Notes: generated by a model not told the origin, from the letters alone. DNA of 64,000 bases from Ulvibacter algarum (GCA_947488905.1 CANLBJ010000002.1:1-64000); one strand, 5' to 3'. Numbered from the stretch's first letter, positions 27,933 to 39,550 are shown. Translations and numbers: made by a program.

Positions 27933-28391
27933 TTAAAGCGTAAGCCTACTCACTATTTTCTCACAGGCTTCATAAAGCATTTTATAAACGTCATCAAAAC
28001 CGTTGTCCCCGCCATAGTAAGGATCTGGGACATCTACGGCTTCTCCTGGAAAGATTTCGTCTAGTATCATAGATACTTTTGCTCTTTCAGCCTCTGTATT
28101 GGCAAGTTTTAATACGTCTCTGTAATTAGCGCTGTCCATCACAAAAATATGATCATAGACTTCATAGTCGTAGGTTGAGAATTGCTTGCCTCGTTGGTTT
28201 GTTATGTCAATTTTGTTTTTTTGAGCTACTGCAATGCTTCTTGGGTCTGGTTGGTTACCCACGTGCCAGCCTCCTGTACCTGCAGATGAGACTTCTGTTT
28301 TTTCTGGGTTGACCATAGATGTTAGAATTCCTTCTGCTAGTGGAGAGCGGCATATGTTACCTAGGCAAACCATTAAGATTTTTGTTTTCAT
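27933..28391 (-). CDS. Low-molecular-weight protein-tyrosine phosphatase
   Basis: 152 aa with the CX5R active-site loop at its start (VCLGNICRSP, C9 and R15) and the general acid Asp in VPDPYYGG. It dephosphorylates tyrosine or small phosphoester substrates. It lies between dnaA and the sugar dehydrogenase gene, with 142 bp to dnaA that holds the dnaA terminator. Confidence 0.94.
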   Translation of the reverse strand: MKTKILMVCLGNICRSPLAEGILTSMVNPEKTEVSSAGTGGWHVGNQPDPRSIAVAQKNKIDITNQRGKQFSTYDYEVYDHIFVMDSANYRDVLKLANTEAERAKVSMILDEIFPGEAVDVPDPYYGGDNGFDDVYKMLYEACEKIVSRLTL

Positions 28392-28495
28392 CTGTGTAAA
28401 ATGTTTATAAATATAAGATGTGATGTCTTAGTATTTCATTTAAGATTTTCTGAAAATTTGTGGAAGGCGTCTTATGCTATCACATTTCCGAAGTA

Positions 28496-28527
28496 AAATT
28501 AAAAATCCCACCAGAAAGGCAGGATTT
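28496..28527 (-). terminator. Terminator of dnaA
   Basis: On the minus strand AAATCCTGCC pairs with GGTGGGATTT (two G-U pairs) around a 5-base loop, followed by TTAATTTTA. It sits just past the dnaA stop. Confidence 0.7.
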
Positions 28528-28533
28528 AAAATA

Positions 28534-29964
28534 TTATAAAGTTAGTTTTTTCTGTAGGTCTTCTACATATTTTCTAAACTGTTTATCTGTACTTGCAAGA
28601 TTGTCAACCGTTTTACAAGCGTGTAATACGGTAGCGTGATCGCGTTGGCCTATTTGAGACCCAATGGATGCTAGTGAAGCTTTTGTAAACTTCTTAGCAA
28701 AGAACATTGCAAGTTGTCTCGCTTGTACAATGTGACGTTTTCTTGTTTTAGATTGCAGTGTGTCTACATCCATCTGGAAGTAATCACTCACCACTTTCTG
28801 TATGTAGTCTATAGAGACCTCACGCTTAGTGTGCTTTACATAGTTGTCTACTATCTTTTTAGCAAGTTCAATGGTGATTTCTTTTTTGTTAAACGAAGAG
28901 TGTGCAATTAAAGAAATAATCGCTCCTTCAAGTTCTCTAATATTTGTCTTAATGTTATTTGCTAAAAACTCAACAATATCATATGGCATCTCTACACCAT
29001 CTCTATAAAGCTTGTTTTGTATAATAGCAACACGAGTGTCATAATCTGGATGATTAAGCTCTGCAGACAGTCCCCATTTAAAACGAGAGAGTAAGCGTTG
29101 CTCAATATCAATCATATCTACAGGTGCTTTATCACTTGTAAGTATTACTTGTTTACCGTTCTGGTGCAAGTGGTTAAAGATGTGAAAAAATACATCTTGT
29201 GTTCCTGCTTTTCCAGATAGTAATTGAATATCATCAACAATTAATACATCTATAATCTGATAGAAATGTATAAAATCATTACGGTTATTTTTCTTTACAG
29301 ACTCACTGTACTGCTGCACAAATCTTTCTGCGGAAATATAAAGTACCGTTTTTTCAGGATATTTATCTTTAATATCTACACCTATAGCGTGTGCTAAGTG
29401 AGTTTTACCTAACCCAACACTACCAAAAACTAATAGCGGGTTGAAAGAAGTTCCTCCTGGCTTATTTGCCACTGCAATACCTGCAGATCGTGCTAGACGA
29501 TTAGATTCTCCTTCTAGATAATTTTCAAAATTATAGTTAGGATTTAGTTGAGACTCAATTTTCACATTGCGGATACCGGGTATCACAAATGGATTTTTAA
29601 GTTCTGGACTTTTATTTTTTAATGGTACGTTTACGTTTTGAGAACCTTGGTTGTTACTTCGGTTTGTACTAGGTATTTTTTCTGTGAATGGTTGTTTGTT
29701 ACCATACGTGTTTTCCATTTTAATGTTATACACTAATTTTGCGCTTGTTCCCAACTCACGCGTAAGTGCAACTTTAAGAAGCTTTACATAATGCTCCTCT
29801 AAAAACTCGTAGAAAAATTTACTAGGTACTTGAATGCTTAATGCATTATCCGTAAGTTTAACCGCTTTAATAGGTTCGAACCAAGTTTTGAAGGCTTGAG
29901 ATGTAATATTGTCTTCGATGAAGGACAAGCAATTTGTCCAAACTGATTCGGCAGTTTTACTCAT
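28534..29964 (-). CDS. dnaA: Chromosomal replication initiator protein DnaA
   Basis: 476 aa. Domain I (about 1-90, WTNCLSFIEDNITSQAFKTWFEPI) is followed by a low-complexity linker. The AAA+ domain has Walker A GSVGLGKTHLAHAIG and Walker B LIVDDIQLL, and domain IV carries the DnaA-box binding signature (IGQRDHATVLHACKTV). It binds DnaA boxes and opens oriC. dnaN, rpmH and other usual origin neighbours are absent, so this locus need not be the origin. Confidence 0.98.
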   Translation of the reverse strand: MSKTAESVWTNCLSFIEDNITSQAFKTWFEPIKAVKLTDNALSIQVPSKFFYEFLEEHYVKLLKVALTRELGTSAKLVYNIKMENTYGNKQPFTEKIPSTNRSNNQGSQNVNVPLKNKSPELKNPFVIPGIRNVKIESQLNPNYNFENYLEGESNRLARSAGIAVANKPGGTSFNPLLVFGSVGLGKTHLAHAIGVDIKDKYPEKTVLYISAERFVQQYSESVKKNNRNDFIHFYQIIDVLIVDDIQLLSGKAGTQDVFFHIFNHLHQNGKQVILTSDKAPVDMIDIEQRLLSRFKWGLSAELNHPDYDTRVAIIQNKLYRDGVEMPYDIVEFLANNIKTNIRELEGAIISLIAHSSFNKKEITIELAKKIVDNYVKHTKREVSIDYIQKVVSDYFQMDVDTLQSKTRKRHIVQARQLAMFFAKKFTKASLASIGSQIGQRDHATVLHACKTVDNLASTDKQFRKYVEDLQKKLTL

Positions 29965-30171
29965 GTTAGGATTATGGTTAAATAGATTGATAAAATGAAG
30001 CTAAAATTGATGAAATTGGGAGGTTTCATATGTATCTTTCAGCTATGCAAATATGTGAACAATTAATTGAATAAAAAAACCAAATTACCCTTGAATCTTA
30101 AGTTTTTTTATTGCATACTAAGTAGGCTTTTGTAATATACTAAAAATGAACCCTTTTTAATACAAAAAATT

Positions 30172-30570
30172 TTGAAAAAATCTATATTTTCTTTTAGAGT
30201 ACGTTATGGCGAAACCGATAAAATGGGAGTCGTTTATTACGGAAATTATGCACAATATCTTGAGATGGGAAGAACCGAATGGTTAAGAAACATGGGCTTT
30301 TCGTACAAATGGATGGAAGATAATGGAGTGATGCTTCCGGTAGTTAATTTAAACATAAATTTTAAGCAATCTGCGTACTACGACGATGAATTATTCATTA
30401 CAACGAAACTGAAGAAAATTCCGACTTATAAAATAGAATTTGATTACGTTATTAAGAATAAAAAGGGAGTAGTTTTGGTTACTGCAGAAACTACTTTAGT
30501 CTTTATGAATATGGAGACCAATAAGTTAATGAGAGCGCCAAAATATTTGCTAGAAAAGCTAGAAGAATAA
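30172..30570 (+). CDS. YbgC/4-hydroxybenzoyl-CoA-type acyl-CoA thioesterase
   Basis: 132 aa hot-dog-fold protein. FRVRYGETDKMGVVYYGNYAQYLEMGRTEWLR carries the typical Asp/Tyr active-site region of the family. The start is TTG: no ATG lies before the conserved core, and the TTG gives the family N-terminus. It is divergent from dnaA. It hydrolyses acyl-CoA or acyl-ACP thioesters; the chain specificity is unknown. Confidence 0.9.
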   Translation: MKKSIFSFRVRYGETDKMGVVYYGNYAQYLEMGRTEWLRNMGFSYKWMEDNGVMLPVVNLNINFKQSAYYDDELFITTKLKKIPTYKIEFDYVIKNKKGVVLVTAETTLVFMNMETNKLMRAPKYLLEKLEE

Positions 30571-30592
30571 ATGTCGCGCTTTTGAGTAGTTT

Positions 30593-31204
30593 TTAAGTTT
30601 TTTTGATTGAAATTTTATGTAATAATTTAAATGTTTTAAAAACTCTATCTGCGTCTTTTAATCTAACAGAAACAATTATCTCACAATTTAATTCCATTTT
30701 TTGTGATTCAATTTTTAGATTTTCATCTTTAATTATTCGCATCACATCATTCATCTCTGGGTACTCAAAATTTAACTTAAAATCTTGATTGATAGTGTAT
30801 TTGGTGATTTTAGAGGCTTCAAGTGCGGTTTGAGCTCCTAGTTTGTATGCTTGTATTAAACCGCCAACGCCTAGTTTAGTCCCTCCAAAGTAGCGAACCA
30901 CCACCACGAGTATATTTGTGACGTCAAAAGCTTGCAATTGCCCGTAAATAGGCATTCCTGCACTATTGTTGGGTTCTCCGTCATCGTTAGCTCTGTAAGA
31001 TTCATAACGCATTCCTAGTTGCCAAGCATAGCAAAAATGTCCTGCAGTATGGTGTGTTTTCTTAAGTGATTCTAAGGCGTCCTTAATATCATCTTCATTT
31101 TTTACAGGAAAAGCATAGTTGTAAAACTTGCTTCCTCTTTCTTTAAAAAGGGTCTCTGGTGAAGGCTTGGTGATAGTATTATAGGTGTCTCTAGTGTTTT
31201 CCAT
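30593..31204 (-). CDS. IMPACT/YigZ family protein
   Basis: 203 aa. The N-terminal UPF0029 domain shows TAGHFCYAWQLG, RANDDGEPNNSAGMPI and VVVVRYFGGTKLGVGGLIQAY, the hallmark of the YigZ/IMPACT family. A smaller C-terminal domain follows. Its molecular role in bacteria is not well defined (translation or stress regulation is proposed for relatives). Its ATG overlaps the stop codon of the upstream EamA gene (TAATG), so they are probably translationally coupled. Confidence 0.92.
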   Translation of the reverse strand: MENTRDTYNTITKPSPETLFKERGSKFYNYAFPVKNEDDIKDALESLKKTHHTAGHFCYAWQLGMRYESYRANDDGEPNNSAGMPIYGQLQAFDVTNILVVVVRYFGGTKLGVGGLIQAYKLGAQTALEASKITKYTINQDFKLNFEYPEMNDVMRIIKDENLKIESQKMELNCEIIVSVRLKDADRVFKTFKLLHKISIKKT

Positions 31205-32076
31205 TACATTATGTCTATTGCTACAAGAATAATGCTAAAGATAGCTAGTGCAATGCCTATCCAGTTCTTGATTAATAAGCGTTCTTTAAACAACAAGACG
31301 CCTATACAGGTTGATATCATTACAATCCCTACATTATTTACTGTAAACATGCTTGAGCTGTCTAGTAGGTCGCTTCTTAATGCTTTTACTAAAAAGTAAA
31401 TAGAAAAATAATTAGGAACACCAAGTATGACACCTGCTATAATATTTTTGTAGTTAAAAGTAAAACGCCCTTGAAATTTCTGAAATAAAATAAAACCGCA
31501 TCCTATTAAAAAAGCTGCCGCAAAAATAGTGGCAGAGAAAAGAGGTATATCAACCTTATTAACAAATTCTTCTTCAAGAAACTTTAAACTGGTGTCAATA
31601 ACACCACTTCCTAGAAAGACTAAAAGTGGCAATATAAAATTAGTAGGTTTTATTGCTAAGCCGGCTTTAGATTTAATAGAAGCGAGATAAACTGCTACAA
31701 GGGCAAGAAGAATTCCTGCTCCTTTATATATACCTATAGATTCTTGATAATAAAATATGCCGAAAATCACCGGTATTACTACACTCATTTTTGTTGCTAC
31801 AGAGACTACAGATAAACCACTTATTTGTGTGGTTTTTGCCATTAAATAAAATATTAGTATAAATAATGCGCCTAGTGCTATGGTGTAGTAAAACCAACTA
31901 AATGAAGGGATGTCGCTGATACTGGCTTCTCCATTATATGCGATAAGGCCACAGGTACAAGCCACAACATAATTTGTGATAATGGCATGGAAAATATTAA
32001 TGTCATACTTTGCAAATAGTTTAAATATGACAAAAATTAGTGTAGAGGCTAGTATGCTAAGTAATAGATAAATCAA
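31204..32076 (-). CDS. EamA/DMT-family membrane transporter
   Basis: 290 aa with about ten hydrophobic segments in two halves, each with drug/metabolite-transporter-like features (for example AKTTQISGLSVVSVATKMSVVIPVIFG and a final FKERLLIKNWIGIALAIFSIIL). It lies in the inner membrane. The substrate cannot be predicted. It overlaps ribD by 4 bp (ATGA), suggesting one operon, ribD / transporter / IMPACT; a link to riboflavin is unproven. Confidence 0.85.
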   Translation of the reverse strand: MIYLLLSILASTLIFVIFKLFAKYDINIFHAIITNYVVACTCGLIAYNGEASISDIPSFSWFYYTIALGALFILIFYLMAKTTQISGLSVVSVATKMSVVIPVIFGIFYYQESIGIYKGAGILLALVAVYLASIKSKAGLAIKPTNFILPLLVFLGSGVIDTSLKFLEEEFVNKVDIPLFSATIFAAAFLIGCGFILFQKFQGRFTFNYKNIIAGVILGVPNYFSIYFLVKALRSDLLDSSSMFTVNNVGIVMISTCIGVLLFKERLLIKNWIGIALAIFSIILVAIDIM

Positions 32077-33137
32077 AGGTTTCTGTTTTTAAAGATAATA
32101 AGTGTATCGTCTTTTATTTTTTCTTCGGAAACTTTCCTGATGGTAGGCAAAATTTTAATACCATTAAAAACTGGGGCTTTAGTGCCATCAGAGAAAATAG
32201 TATCACCTTTATATTGATGTGCTTCATCCCAGAGATTTTCATCAATAAAAGTCTGGAGTGTTTGAGCTCCGCCTTCTACAATTAAGCTTTGTATTTTATG
32301 ATTATATAATACATCGCAAATTTGTGATGCAACGGGTTTATTAAAATCTATAAGCTCGTAAATCACATTGTCTAGGTGTTTTCCTTCTTTTTCTGTGATT
32401 ACAATCGTTTTTACGGTTCCGTCTAGAACTGTTGCTGTTGTTGGTATTTTTAGCTTTCTGTCTATTACTATTCGGGTAGGGTTAGTGCCTGCTACTTCTC
32501 TTGTTGTAAGGCTGGGATTGTCTACTAGTATGGTGTTTGTGCCTACTAAAATTGCTTGCTCCTCTGCTCGCATTTGGTGTACTCTCTGTCTAGAGTATGT
32601 GTTTGTAATCCATACAGGTGCTTGTTTATCTCTAGATTTTGGAGCGATAAAGCCGTCTTGAGTCTCTGCCCATTTCAGAAAAATATAAGGTCTCTTTTTG
32701 TTCTGAAAAGTAAAAAATCGTTTGTTTAGTGCATCACATTCTTTTTCTAGTACACCAATTTTTACTTTGCAACCAGCTTGCATTAGTTTAATAATACCGT
32801 TACCTGCTACTTGTGGGTTAGGGTCTGTGCTGCCAACTACAACATTTTTAATGCCTTTTGCGACAATAAGATCTGCGCATGGCGGTGTTTTGCCGTAATG
32901 ACTACAGGGTTCTAGGCTTACATAAATAGTTGCTTGTTCTAGCAGGCTTTTGTCTTTAACGCTTTTAATGGCATTCACTTCTGCATGTGGCTTTCCTGCT
33001 TCTAGATGCCAACCTTCACCTATTATTTTATTATCTAAAACAATCACACTACCTACTAAGGGGTTGGGGTATGTGGTACCCAGTCCATTTTTTGCAAGTT
33101 GTATGCATCTTAACATGTATTTTTGCTGTAAATTCAC
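32073..33137 (-). CDS. ribD: Bifunctional riboflavin biosynthesis deaminase/reductase
   Basis: 354 aa. The N-terminal deaminase domain has the zinc motif HAEVNAI and PCSHYGKTPPCADLI. The C-terminal reductase domain (KRPYIFLKWAETQDGFIAP...) reduces the ribosylamino sugar. Together they convert the GTP-derived pyrimidine to the 5-amino-6-ribitylamino precursor. The start is GTG at 33137; it gives the family N-terminus, whereas the next ATG (33116) would cut into it. It is divergent from a GNAT gene 26 bp away. Confidence 0.95.
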   Translation of the reverse strand: MNLQQKYMLRCIQLAKNGLGTTYPNPLVGSVIVLDNKIIGEGWHLEAGKPHAEVNAIKSVKDKSLLEQATIYVSLEPCSHYGKTPPCADLIVAKGIKNVVVGSTDPNPQVAGNGIIKLMQAGCKVKIGVLEKECDALNKRFFTFQNKKRPYIFLKWAETQDGFIAPKSRDKQAPVWITNTYSRQRVHQMRAEEQAILVGTNTILVDNPSLTTREVAGTNPTRIVIDRKLKIPTTATVLDGTVKTIVITEKEGKHLDNVIYELIDFNKPVASQICDVLYNHKIQSLIVEGGAQTLQTFIDENLWDEAHQYKGDTIFSDGTKAPVFNGIKILPTIRKVSEEKIKDDTLIIFKNRNL

Positions 33138-33163
33138 GGTTTAAAAATACAATAAGTAGCATT

Positions 33164-33649
33164 ATGAGCGAAGCAATTATTCGTCCTATTCAGAAAAAAG
33201 ATAATGAGCAGATTGCCACGGTAATTAGAAAAGTCTTAATAGATCTAGGAGTGCCAAGAGTGGGTACTGCTTATGCAGACAAGGCGCTAGATTTTATGTA
33301 TGAGGCATATAATAAAGAGAAGGCGGTGTATTTTGTAGTAGAAGAAAATGACCAGATTATAGGTGGAGCCGGCATTGCACAGTTAGATAATTATGAGGGG
33401 AATGTCTGCGAGTTGCAAAAAATGTATTTTTTAGAAGAGGCTAGAGGACGAGGTATAGGAAGCGCAATGATGAAAAAATGTATTGAAAAAGCCACTGCTT
33501 TTGGTTTTGATCAATGTTATCTAGAGACTATGACTTATATGGATGCTGCTCAAAAATTATATAAAAATTCGGGCTTTAAGTTGCTAGACGGCCCACTTGG
33601 CGATACAGGACATTTTTCTTGCCCAGTGCAAATGTTAAAGACTTTATAG
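33164..33649 (+). CDS. GNAT-family N-acetyltransferase
   Basis: 162 aa from the ATG at 33164. The track start at 32987 would read through the opposite-strand ribD gene and adds an unrelated hydrophobic stretch. The motif LQKMYFLEEARGRGIGSAMM and the late AQKLYKNSGFKLLDGP place it in the GNAT fold. It directly abuts prmC, so they are probably co-transcribed; a ribosomal or release-factor substrate is only a guess. Confidence 0.88.
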   Translation: MSEAIIRPIQKKDNEQIATVIRKVLIDLGVPRVGTAYADKALDFMYEAYNKEKAVYFVVEENDQIIGGAGIAQLDNYEGNVCELQKMYFLEEARGRGIGSAMMKKCIEKATAFGFDQCYLETMTYMDAAQKLYKNSGFKLLDGPLGDTGHFSCPVQMLKTL

Positions 33650-34498
33650 ATGACTTTTAAAGAACAGCGTTTGGCTTTCGCCAAAATATTAAGCACCCAA
33701 TATCCCCAAGAAGAAATAAGTTCGTTCTTTTATTTGCTTACAGATCATTATTTTGGATGGTCAAAATTTGAGACGCACCAGAAGGATAATGATATCATAC
33801 CAAGTGAAAACCAACAGCACTTTTCCGAAGCAATAAAAAGACTTAAAACACACGAGCCAATACAGTATATTATTGGAGAGACAGAATTTTATGGCTTGCC
33901 TTTTTATGTTACAAAAGATACTTTAATACCTAGGCCAGAAACAGAAGAGTTGGTAGAGTGGATTCTCGTAGATCAAAAGCAGAGTAATGATAAATCTGTA
34001 GTTTTAGATATAGGTACTGGTAGCGGTTGTATTGCAATATCATTAGCAAAGGAACTTAAAAATGCTGATGTTTCGGCAGTTGATATTTCTGAAGGAGCTA
34101 TTGATACTGCACAAAAAAATGCGGTATTAAATAATGTAGAGGTAACGTTTAATAAGCGTGATATTCTCACTACGGAAATATTACAAAATTCTTATGATGT
34201 GATTGTGTCAAACCCACCATATGTGAGAAATTTAGAGAAAAAAATGATGCAATCAAATGTGTTAGATTTTGAGCCAGAAACAGCGCTTTTTGTGGAGGAT
34301 AATGACCCTTTAATTTTTTATAAAAAAATAGCAACGCTTGCATTACAGTATTTAAATGATGGTGGTTTGCTTTATTTTGAGATCAATGAATATCTAGGTT
34401 TAGAAATGAAGCAATTATTAGAAGAGATTGGGTTTAAAAATATAATTATTAAAAAAGACATATACGGTAAAGACCGAATGATGCGCTCACAAAGATGA
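33650..34498 (+). CDS. prmC: Release factor glutamine N5-methyltransferase
   Basis: 282 aa. The catalytic NPPY motif (VIVSNPPYVRNL) and the SAM-binding VLDIGTGSGCIAISLAKEL are clear, and the N-terminal helical domain ends with IGETEFYGLPFYV, typical of PrmC/HemK. It methylates the GGQ glutamine of RF1 and RF2. It overlaps the next gene by 4 bp. Confidence 0.96.
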   Translation: MTFKEQRLAFAKILSTQYPQEEISSFFYLLTDHYFGWSKFETHQKDNDIIPSENQQHFSEAIKRLKTHEPIQYIIGETEFYGLPFYVTKDTLIPRPETEELVEWILVDQKQSNDKSVVLDIGTGSGCIAISLAKELKNADVSAVDISEGAIDTAQKNAVLNNVEVTFNKRDILTTEILQNSYDVIVSNPPYVRNLEKKMMQSNVLDFEPETALFVEDNDPLIFYKKIATLALQYLNDGGLLYFEINEYLGLEMKQLLEEIGFKNIIIKKDIYGKDRMMRSQR

Positions 34499-35085
34499 AT
34501 AGATTAAAAAAAATATGTGTTTTCTGCGGAAGTAGTGACGGTAATGATCCAGCTATAACTGAGGCGGCTGTATCTCTTGGTGGTGAGTTTGTAAAACAAG
34601 ACATAGAGCTTGTTTATGGGGCTGCAAAAATAGGAGTTATGGGTACAATTGCTCAAACAATACTAGATAATCAAGGGAGAGTAATTGGTATTATTCCGGG
34701 TTTCTTAAAAGTAAAAGAAGTGGTTCATGAGGGCTTAACAGAGTTACATACCACAAAAAACATGCACGATCGTAAATTGATGATGCAAGAGGTGAGCGAT
34801 GGTTTTATAACAATGCCAGGAGGCTTTGGTACCCTAGAAGAGTTGTTTGAGGTGATTACTTGGCAGCAATTGGGTTTACATGAAAAACCTATAGGTTTAC
34901 TTAATGTAAATGGTTTTTATGATGAGTTGATTGCGATGTTATCAACTATGGTGGATCGTGGTTTTTTAAGTTTAGAGAACTTTAACTTACTTATTGTAGA
35001 TGATAGTATAACGGGATTATTAAAGAAAATGGAAGCTTTTAAAGCGCCACAAAAACCAAAATGGTTAAATCCTGAACGAACTTAA
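34495..35085 (+). CDS. LOG-family protein (nucleoside 5'-monophosphate phosphoribohydrolase type)
   Basis: 196 aa with the family motifs PGGFGTLEE and RKLMM, and an N-terminal KICVFCGSSDG. Proteins of this type release the base from nucleoside monophosphates, including cytokinin precursors in plants and some bacteria. The bacterial substrate is not certain. Coupled to prmC by an ATGA overlap. Confidence 0.92.
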   Translation: MNRLKKICVFCGSSDGNDPAITEAAVSLGGEFVKQDIELVYGAAKIGVMGTIAQTILDNQGRVIGIIPGFLKVKEVVHEGLTELHTTKNMHDRKLMMQEVSDGFITMPGGFGTLEELFEVITWQQLGLHEKPIGLLNVNGFYDELIAMLSTMVDRGFLSLENFNLLIVDDSITGLLKKMEAFKAPQKPKWLNPERT

Positions 35086-35157
35086 TCTGTTATAAACTTC
35101 TGTTAAACGAAAACTGTTAATAATTTTAACATTTCACATAAAATGGTGATTCATAAT

Positions 35158-35179
35158 TTAGTAATTTACTCATTACTAA
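35158..35179. promoter_or_regulatory. Inverted repeat upstream of aqpZ
   Basis: TTAGTAAT and its complement ATTACTAA are separated by 6 bases, 16 bp before the aquaporin ATG. No TAnnTTTG box is seen there. It could be an operator or an mRNA hairpin close to the start; function is inferred. Confidence 0.35.
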
Positions 35180-35195
35180 TCATTAAAACTATTTT

Positions 35196-35897
35196 ATGAA
35201 ATCATTAAAAAAGTATTTTGCAGAAGGACTAGGAACTTTTGCTTTAGTCTTATTTGGTTGCGGTGCGGCTACAATTGCAAGTGTAACAACTGCTGGTCCA
35301 GCAGGGATTGGTTTATTAGGAATATCACTAGCCTTTGGTCTTTCTGTAGTTGTTATGGCGTATACTATTGGTCCTATTTCTGGTTGCCATATAAATCCAG
35401 CCATATCTATAGCAATGCTTGCAGCAGGTAAATTAAGTGCAAAAGATACTGTAGGTTATGTTATAGCTCAATGTATTGGGGCAATAATTGCAGCAGCCGT
35501 GTTATATCAATTAGCATCAGGTAGTGCCGGCTTTGCTATGCCAGAATGGGGTTTAGGTAGTAATGGATGGGGAAAAGGCTATCTAGGTGAGTACAATATG
35601 ACATCTGCGTTAATTGCAGAATTTGTATTTACATTTTTATTCTTACTAGTTATTTTTGGAACTACAGCAAAAAATGCTTCACCAGCAATGGCGGGATTAG
35701 CAATTGGTGTTTCTTTAACTTTGATACATATGGTAGCAATACCAATAACAGGAACGTCTGTAAATCCAGCTCGTAGTTTAGGTCCAGCATTATTTGCAGG
35801 AGGAGCGGCGATGAGTCAATTATGGTTATTTATTGTGGCGCCTATTGCGGGAGGATTATTTGCTGCCTTGGTGCGTAATATCTTTTTAGACGACTAA
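35196..35897 (+). CDS. aqpZ: Aquaporin Z-type water channel
   Basis: 233 aa with six membrane spans. Two NPA boxes (CHINPAISIAM and TSVNPARSLGPAL) form the pore; the second is followed by Arg, as in the selectivity filter. The residues and length suit a water channel more than a glycerol facilitator. Followed by a strong terminator. Confidence 0.95.
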   Translation: MKSLKKYFAEGLGTFALVLFGCGAATIASVTTAGPAGIGLLGISLAFGLSVVVMAYTIGPISGCHINPAISIAMLAAGKLSAKDTVGYVIAQCIGAIIAAAVLYQLASGSAGFAMPEWGLGSNGWGKGYLGEYNMTSALIAEFVFTFLFLLVIFGTTAKNASPAMAGLAIGVSLTLIHMVAIPITGTSVNPARSLGPALFAGGAAMSQLWLFIVAPIAGGLFAALVRNIFLDD

Positions 35898-35922
35898 AAA
35901 ACTGTTCATAAATATTAATAGG

Positions 35923-38007
<2,085 letters not shown>

Positions 38008-38012
38008 TAAAA

Positions 38013-38020
38013 TATCTTTG
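38013..38020 (+). promoter_or_regulatory. -7 box of the DUF6913/dapA unit
   Basis: TATCTTTG matches TAnnTTTG, 11 bases before the ATG of the DUF6913 gene. A TTG lies 22 bases upstream, acceptable as a -33 element. Confidence 0.6.
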
Positions 38021-38031
38021 CATCTGTAAAT

Positions 38032-38547
38032 ATGTTCGCAAAACTAAAATTAAAATCACTTAACAAAAAGCTTGAGAGAAATCTTAAAAGTAGAGATATG
38101 TCTCAGCTTCATTCTCAAGTGAAGACTGTAGCTTTTATTGTAGATGAAGATGATTTTAAAGCATTTGAAACACTAAGTGAAATAGCATCGTCATTAGGCA
38201 TAGATAAGAAGAAGTATCAAGTTTTGGCATTTCAGAAATTTAAAAAGAATACTGTTTTAGAAAGTTATCAAATTCATAATAAGCAGATTAAGTGGAGTGG
38301 TGTTATTGAGAATAAAGAAGCAAATCTGTTTTTAAAAAAATCTTTTGATTTGTTGATTGGGTTTTATAATAACCATCATCCTTATTTAGATTATTTAGTT
38401 TCAGAGAGTGCGGCACGTTTTAAAGTGGGGTTAAAAGCAAGTGATTTACGTTTGTTTGATTTGCAGATTGATGTTGATAAAGCTGAGAAACAAGCAATTA
38501 TTAAAGAGCTAAATAAGTATTTACACGTTTTAGGTAAAGTGAGTTAA
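38032..38547 (+). CDS. DUF6913-type uncharacterised protein
   Basis: 171 aa without a signal or membrane segment; it begins with a basic Lys/Leu-rich helix. The middle (VKTVAFIVDEDDFKAFETLSEIASSLGIDKKKYQVLAF) suggests an alpha/beta fold. Homologues are common between ligA and dapA in Flavobacteriia and carry the DUF6913 label by memory, not by search. Function unknown. Confidence 0.75.
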   Translation: MFAKLKLKSLNKKLERNLKSRDMSQLHSQVKTVAFIVDEDDFKAFETLSEIASSLGIDKKKYQVLAFQKFKKNTVLESYQIHNKQIKWSGVIENKEANLFLKKSFDLLIGFYNNHHPYLDYLVSESAARFKVGLKASDLRLFDLQIDVDKAEKQAIIKELNKYLHVLGKVS

Positions 38548-38568
38548 ATAAATTTATTGAGATTAAAT

Positions 38569-39444
38569 ATGAAGCAATTAATAGGGACTGGAGTCGCTTT
38601 AATCACTCCTTTTAAAGAAGATTTTTCTGTAGATGTTACAGGTCTTAAAGCAATAGTAGATTTTAATATAAAAAACGGAATTGATTATCTAGTAGTGCTT
38701 GGTACTACTGCAGAGAGCGCAACTTTATCTTTAGATGAAAAACAATTAGTTATTGATACTATTGTAGTGGCAAATGATGGTAGAGTTCCTTTGGTTTTAG
38801 GTATAGGAGGTAACAATACTAAAGCAGTTATAGAGGAGTTTAAGTCAAGAGATTTAGATCCCTTTACAGCAGTGCTTTCTGTATCGCCCATGTATAATAA
38901 ACCAACGCAAGAAGGTATTTATAAGCACTTTAATGCGATTGCAAGTGCAACAGATAAGCCTATAGTTTTATATAATGTACCGGGAAGAACAGCTTCAAAT
39001 ATGTTGCCTTCTACGGTAGCGAGATTAGCCAAGGAGCACAAGAATATTGTTGCAATTAAAGAGGCTAAAGGTGATATCGTTCAAGCTATGGAGCTCATTG
39101 CCCAATGTCCAGAAGATTTTTTAGTGATAAGCGGTGATGATATGATTACGTTGCCTATGGTGTTGGCAGGTGGTGCAGGAGTGATTTCTGTTATAGGACA
39201 AGGGTTTCCTGCTGCTTTTTCAGAAATGGTGCGATTAGGTCTAGATAGAAAGGTAGATGAGGCTTATGATATACATTATAAAATAGCTCCTTCTATTGAT
39301 TATATATTTGAAGAAGGAAATCCAGCCGGAATTAAAGCAGTGTTTAAAAGCTTAGGTATTTGTGGAGATAACGTAAGGTTGCCATTAGTGTCTGCTAGTG
39401 CTGAGTTGAAGGCAAAAATTGAGCAATATGTAAATGAATTTTAG
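38569..39444 (+). CDS. dapA: 4-hydroxy-tetrahydrodipicolinate synthase
   Basis: 291 aa from the ATG at 38569 (the track uses an upstream TTG). Condenses pyruvate with aspartate semialdehyde, the first step of the lysine/DAP branch. Schiff-base Lys in [10 protein letters not shown], the Tyr in LYNVPGRT, and GTTAES near the N-terminus are all visible. Follows the DUF6913 gene by 21 bp. dapF is 16 kb away. Confidence 0.96.
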   Translation: MKQLIGTGVALITPFKEDFSVDVTGLKAIVDFNIKNGIDYLVVLGTTAESATLSLDEKQLVIDTIVVANDGRVPLVLGIGGNNTKAVIEEFKSRDLDPFTAVLSVSPMYNKPTQEGIYKHFNAIASATDKPIVLYNVPGRTASNMLPSTVARLAKEHKNIVAIKEAKGDIVQAMELIAQCPEDFLVISGDDMITLPMVLAGGAGVISVIGQGFPAAFSEMVRLGLDRKVDEAYDIHYKIAPSIDYIFEEGNPAGIKAVFKSLGICGDNVRLPLVSASAELKAKIEQYVNEF

Positions 39445-39550
39445 CGTTTCAGAATTAAAAAAGCTAATACATTAATAATTAGAATAATAAACCTTAAAAA
39501 CGGATTGTTAGAGAAGCAAATAAAACTATTGTCATGACAGTTTAAATGTT

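Noticed and set aside
29965-30171. oriC next to dnaA
   Set aside because: Only one weak DnaA-box-like sequence (TGTGAACAA) was seen, with no cluster.
32987-33163. N-terminal 59-residue extension of the GNAT ORF
   Set aside because: It reads antisense through the start of ribD and has no GNAT features; the ATG at 33164 fits the family.
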